From NCBI RefSeq assembly GCF_004349145.1, contig NZ_SMFO01000006.1, positions 124,001 to 188,000 on the forward strand: DNA of 64,000 nt, written 5' to 3'. Made by a program: the position numbers and the translations under genes. Numbering within the stretch: the stretch's first letter is position 1; each line of letters begins with the position of its first letter. Source of the stretch: Flavobacterium hiemivividum. Lineage in GTDB: Bacteria > Bacteroidota > Bacteroidia > Flavobacteriales > Flavobacteriaceae. Shown here piece after piece: positions 63,636-64,000 of the stretch. The notes beneath the pieces were generated by a model. The model was not told the origin of the DNA. It ran no database searches and saw only the letters and a list, made by a program, of their open reading frames with translations.

Positions 63636-64000
63636 ATGGCAAGGTCAATAGTACACATGGATATGGACACTTTTTTTGTGTCCTGCGAAAGGTTAATCAA
63701 CTCAAAATTAAATGGTTTACCGCTAATTATTGGCGGTGGTGACAGAGGCGTGGTCGCTTCTTGTTCTTATGAAGCTAGAACATTTGGCGTTCGCTCTGCG
63801 ATGCCTATAAAAATGGCGCTTCGTCTTTGTCCACAGGCAAGAGTAATGAAAGGCGACATGGAATTGTATTCTAAATTATCCCATGATGTTACCCAAATCA
63901 TTGAAGAAAAAGCACCTATTGTAGAAAAAGCAAGCATCGATGAGTTTTATCTAGACATTACGGGAATGGATCGGTTTCACGGCTGTTACCAATGGACTAA
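63636..64000 (+). CDS. dinB: DNA polymerase IV (3' end outside window)
   Basis: The first 121 codons of a Y-family translesion polymerase. MARSIVHMDMDTFFVSCE holds the first catalytic acidic residues, and KASIDEFYLDIT the other two (SIDE motif); YEARTFGVRSAMP is the family's finger motif. The frame is open to the right edge. It is divergent from an S24 regulator, its likely repressor, and is a typical SOS gene of Bacteroidota. Confidence 0.93.
   Translation, partial: MARSIVHMDMDTFFVSCERLINSKLNGLPLIIGGGDRGVVASCSYEARTFGVRSAMPIKMALRLCPQARVMKGDMELYSKLSHDVTQIIEEKAPIVEKASIDEFYLDITGMDRFHGCYQWT

Overview
The window reads as chromosomal DNA of a Flavobacterium-like member of the Bacteroidota. The evidence is low GC, weak ribosome binding sites, many promoters with the TAnnTTTG -7 box of this phylum (often without a good -33 TTG), Bacteroidota-specific families (BshB1, DUF4251, DUF4293, DUF4920, stand-alone MnmD, PurL of about 1,220 residues, Rho with a long N-terminal insertion, LETM1-related protein) and phylum-type dispersed repeats. 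There is no phage, plasmid, IS element or CRISPR array; it is mostly housekeeping DNA with a few clusters.

Layout. 1-4.5 kb: the 3' part of a deoxyhypusine-synthase-like gene, an Asp-rich protein, RecQ and an alpha/beta hydrolase. 4.5-7.4 kb: arginine catabolism, with an ornithine aminotransferase/arginase operon divergent from an Lrp/AsnC regulator. 7.5-9.8 kb: secreted dienelactone hydrolase, M28 lipoprotein peptidase and tRNA-His. 9.8-12.2 kb: bacillithiol deacetylase and two menaquinone genes (isochorismate synthase, DHNA-CoA thioesterase). 12.3-20.3 kb: a beta-helix lipoprotein, purL, a DUF4920 lipoprotein, a nitronate-monooxygenase-like flavoprotein and a small hypothetical. 20.9-29.5 kb: fatty-acid beta-oxidation, with acyl-CoA ligase, then a MarR regulator, bifunctional hydroxyacyl-CoA dehydrogenase/enoyl-CoA hydratase, thiolase and acyl-CoA dehydrogenase. 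One intact and one decayed four-helix-bundle gene interrupt this operon.

29.5-43.3 kb: DUF4251 and META proteins, a BCCT transporter, Cu/Zn SOD, a LETM1-related protein, a SulP/carbonic anhydrase pair, divergent dps/oxyR, mnmD divergent from ilvE, and a MazG-like pyrophosphohydrolase. 43.7-49.1 kb: an SRPBCC/GyrI-like protein, a sigma/anti-sigma-like/periplasmic sensor operon, a YCF48-like lipoprotein and a secreted protein with 22-residue tandem repeats. 49.2-64 kb: Kup, RsmB-type methyltransferase, Rho, DUF4293, a NarL-type two-component system, a YfcE-type phosphodiesterase, TruA, an ABC exporter with a structured RNA-like element in front, OsmC, an EamA exporter, and a LexA-like XRE/S24 regulator divergent from DNA polymerase IV (cut by the right edge).

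The most interesting signals are these. A near-perfect palindrome lies in the marR promoter, and a related site sits in front of the distant nitronate-monooxygenase-like gene with the same 7-bp gap to the -7 box, which suggests one fatty-acid regulon. The deoxyhypusine-synthase homologue has lost the active-site lysine. The ornithine aminotransferase has a CxxCxCxxxC insertion next to its PLP lysine. The four-helix-bundle genes look like a spreading and decaying cassette. A Flavo-1-like RNA element precedes the ABC exporter. No clearly new multi-gene system is visible.
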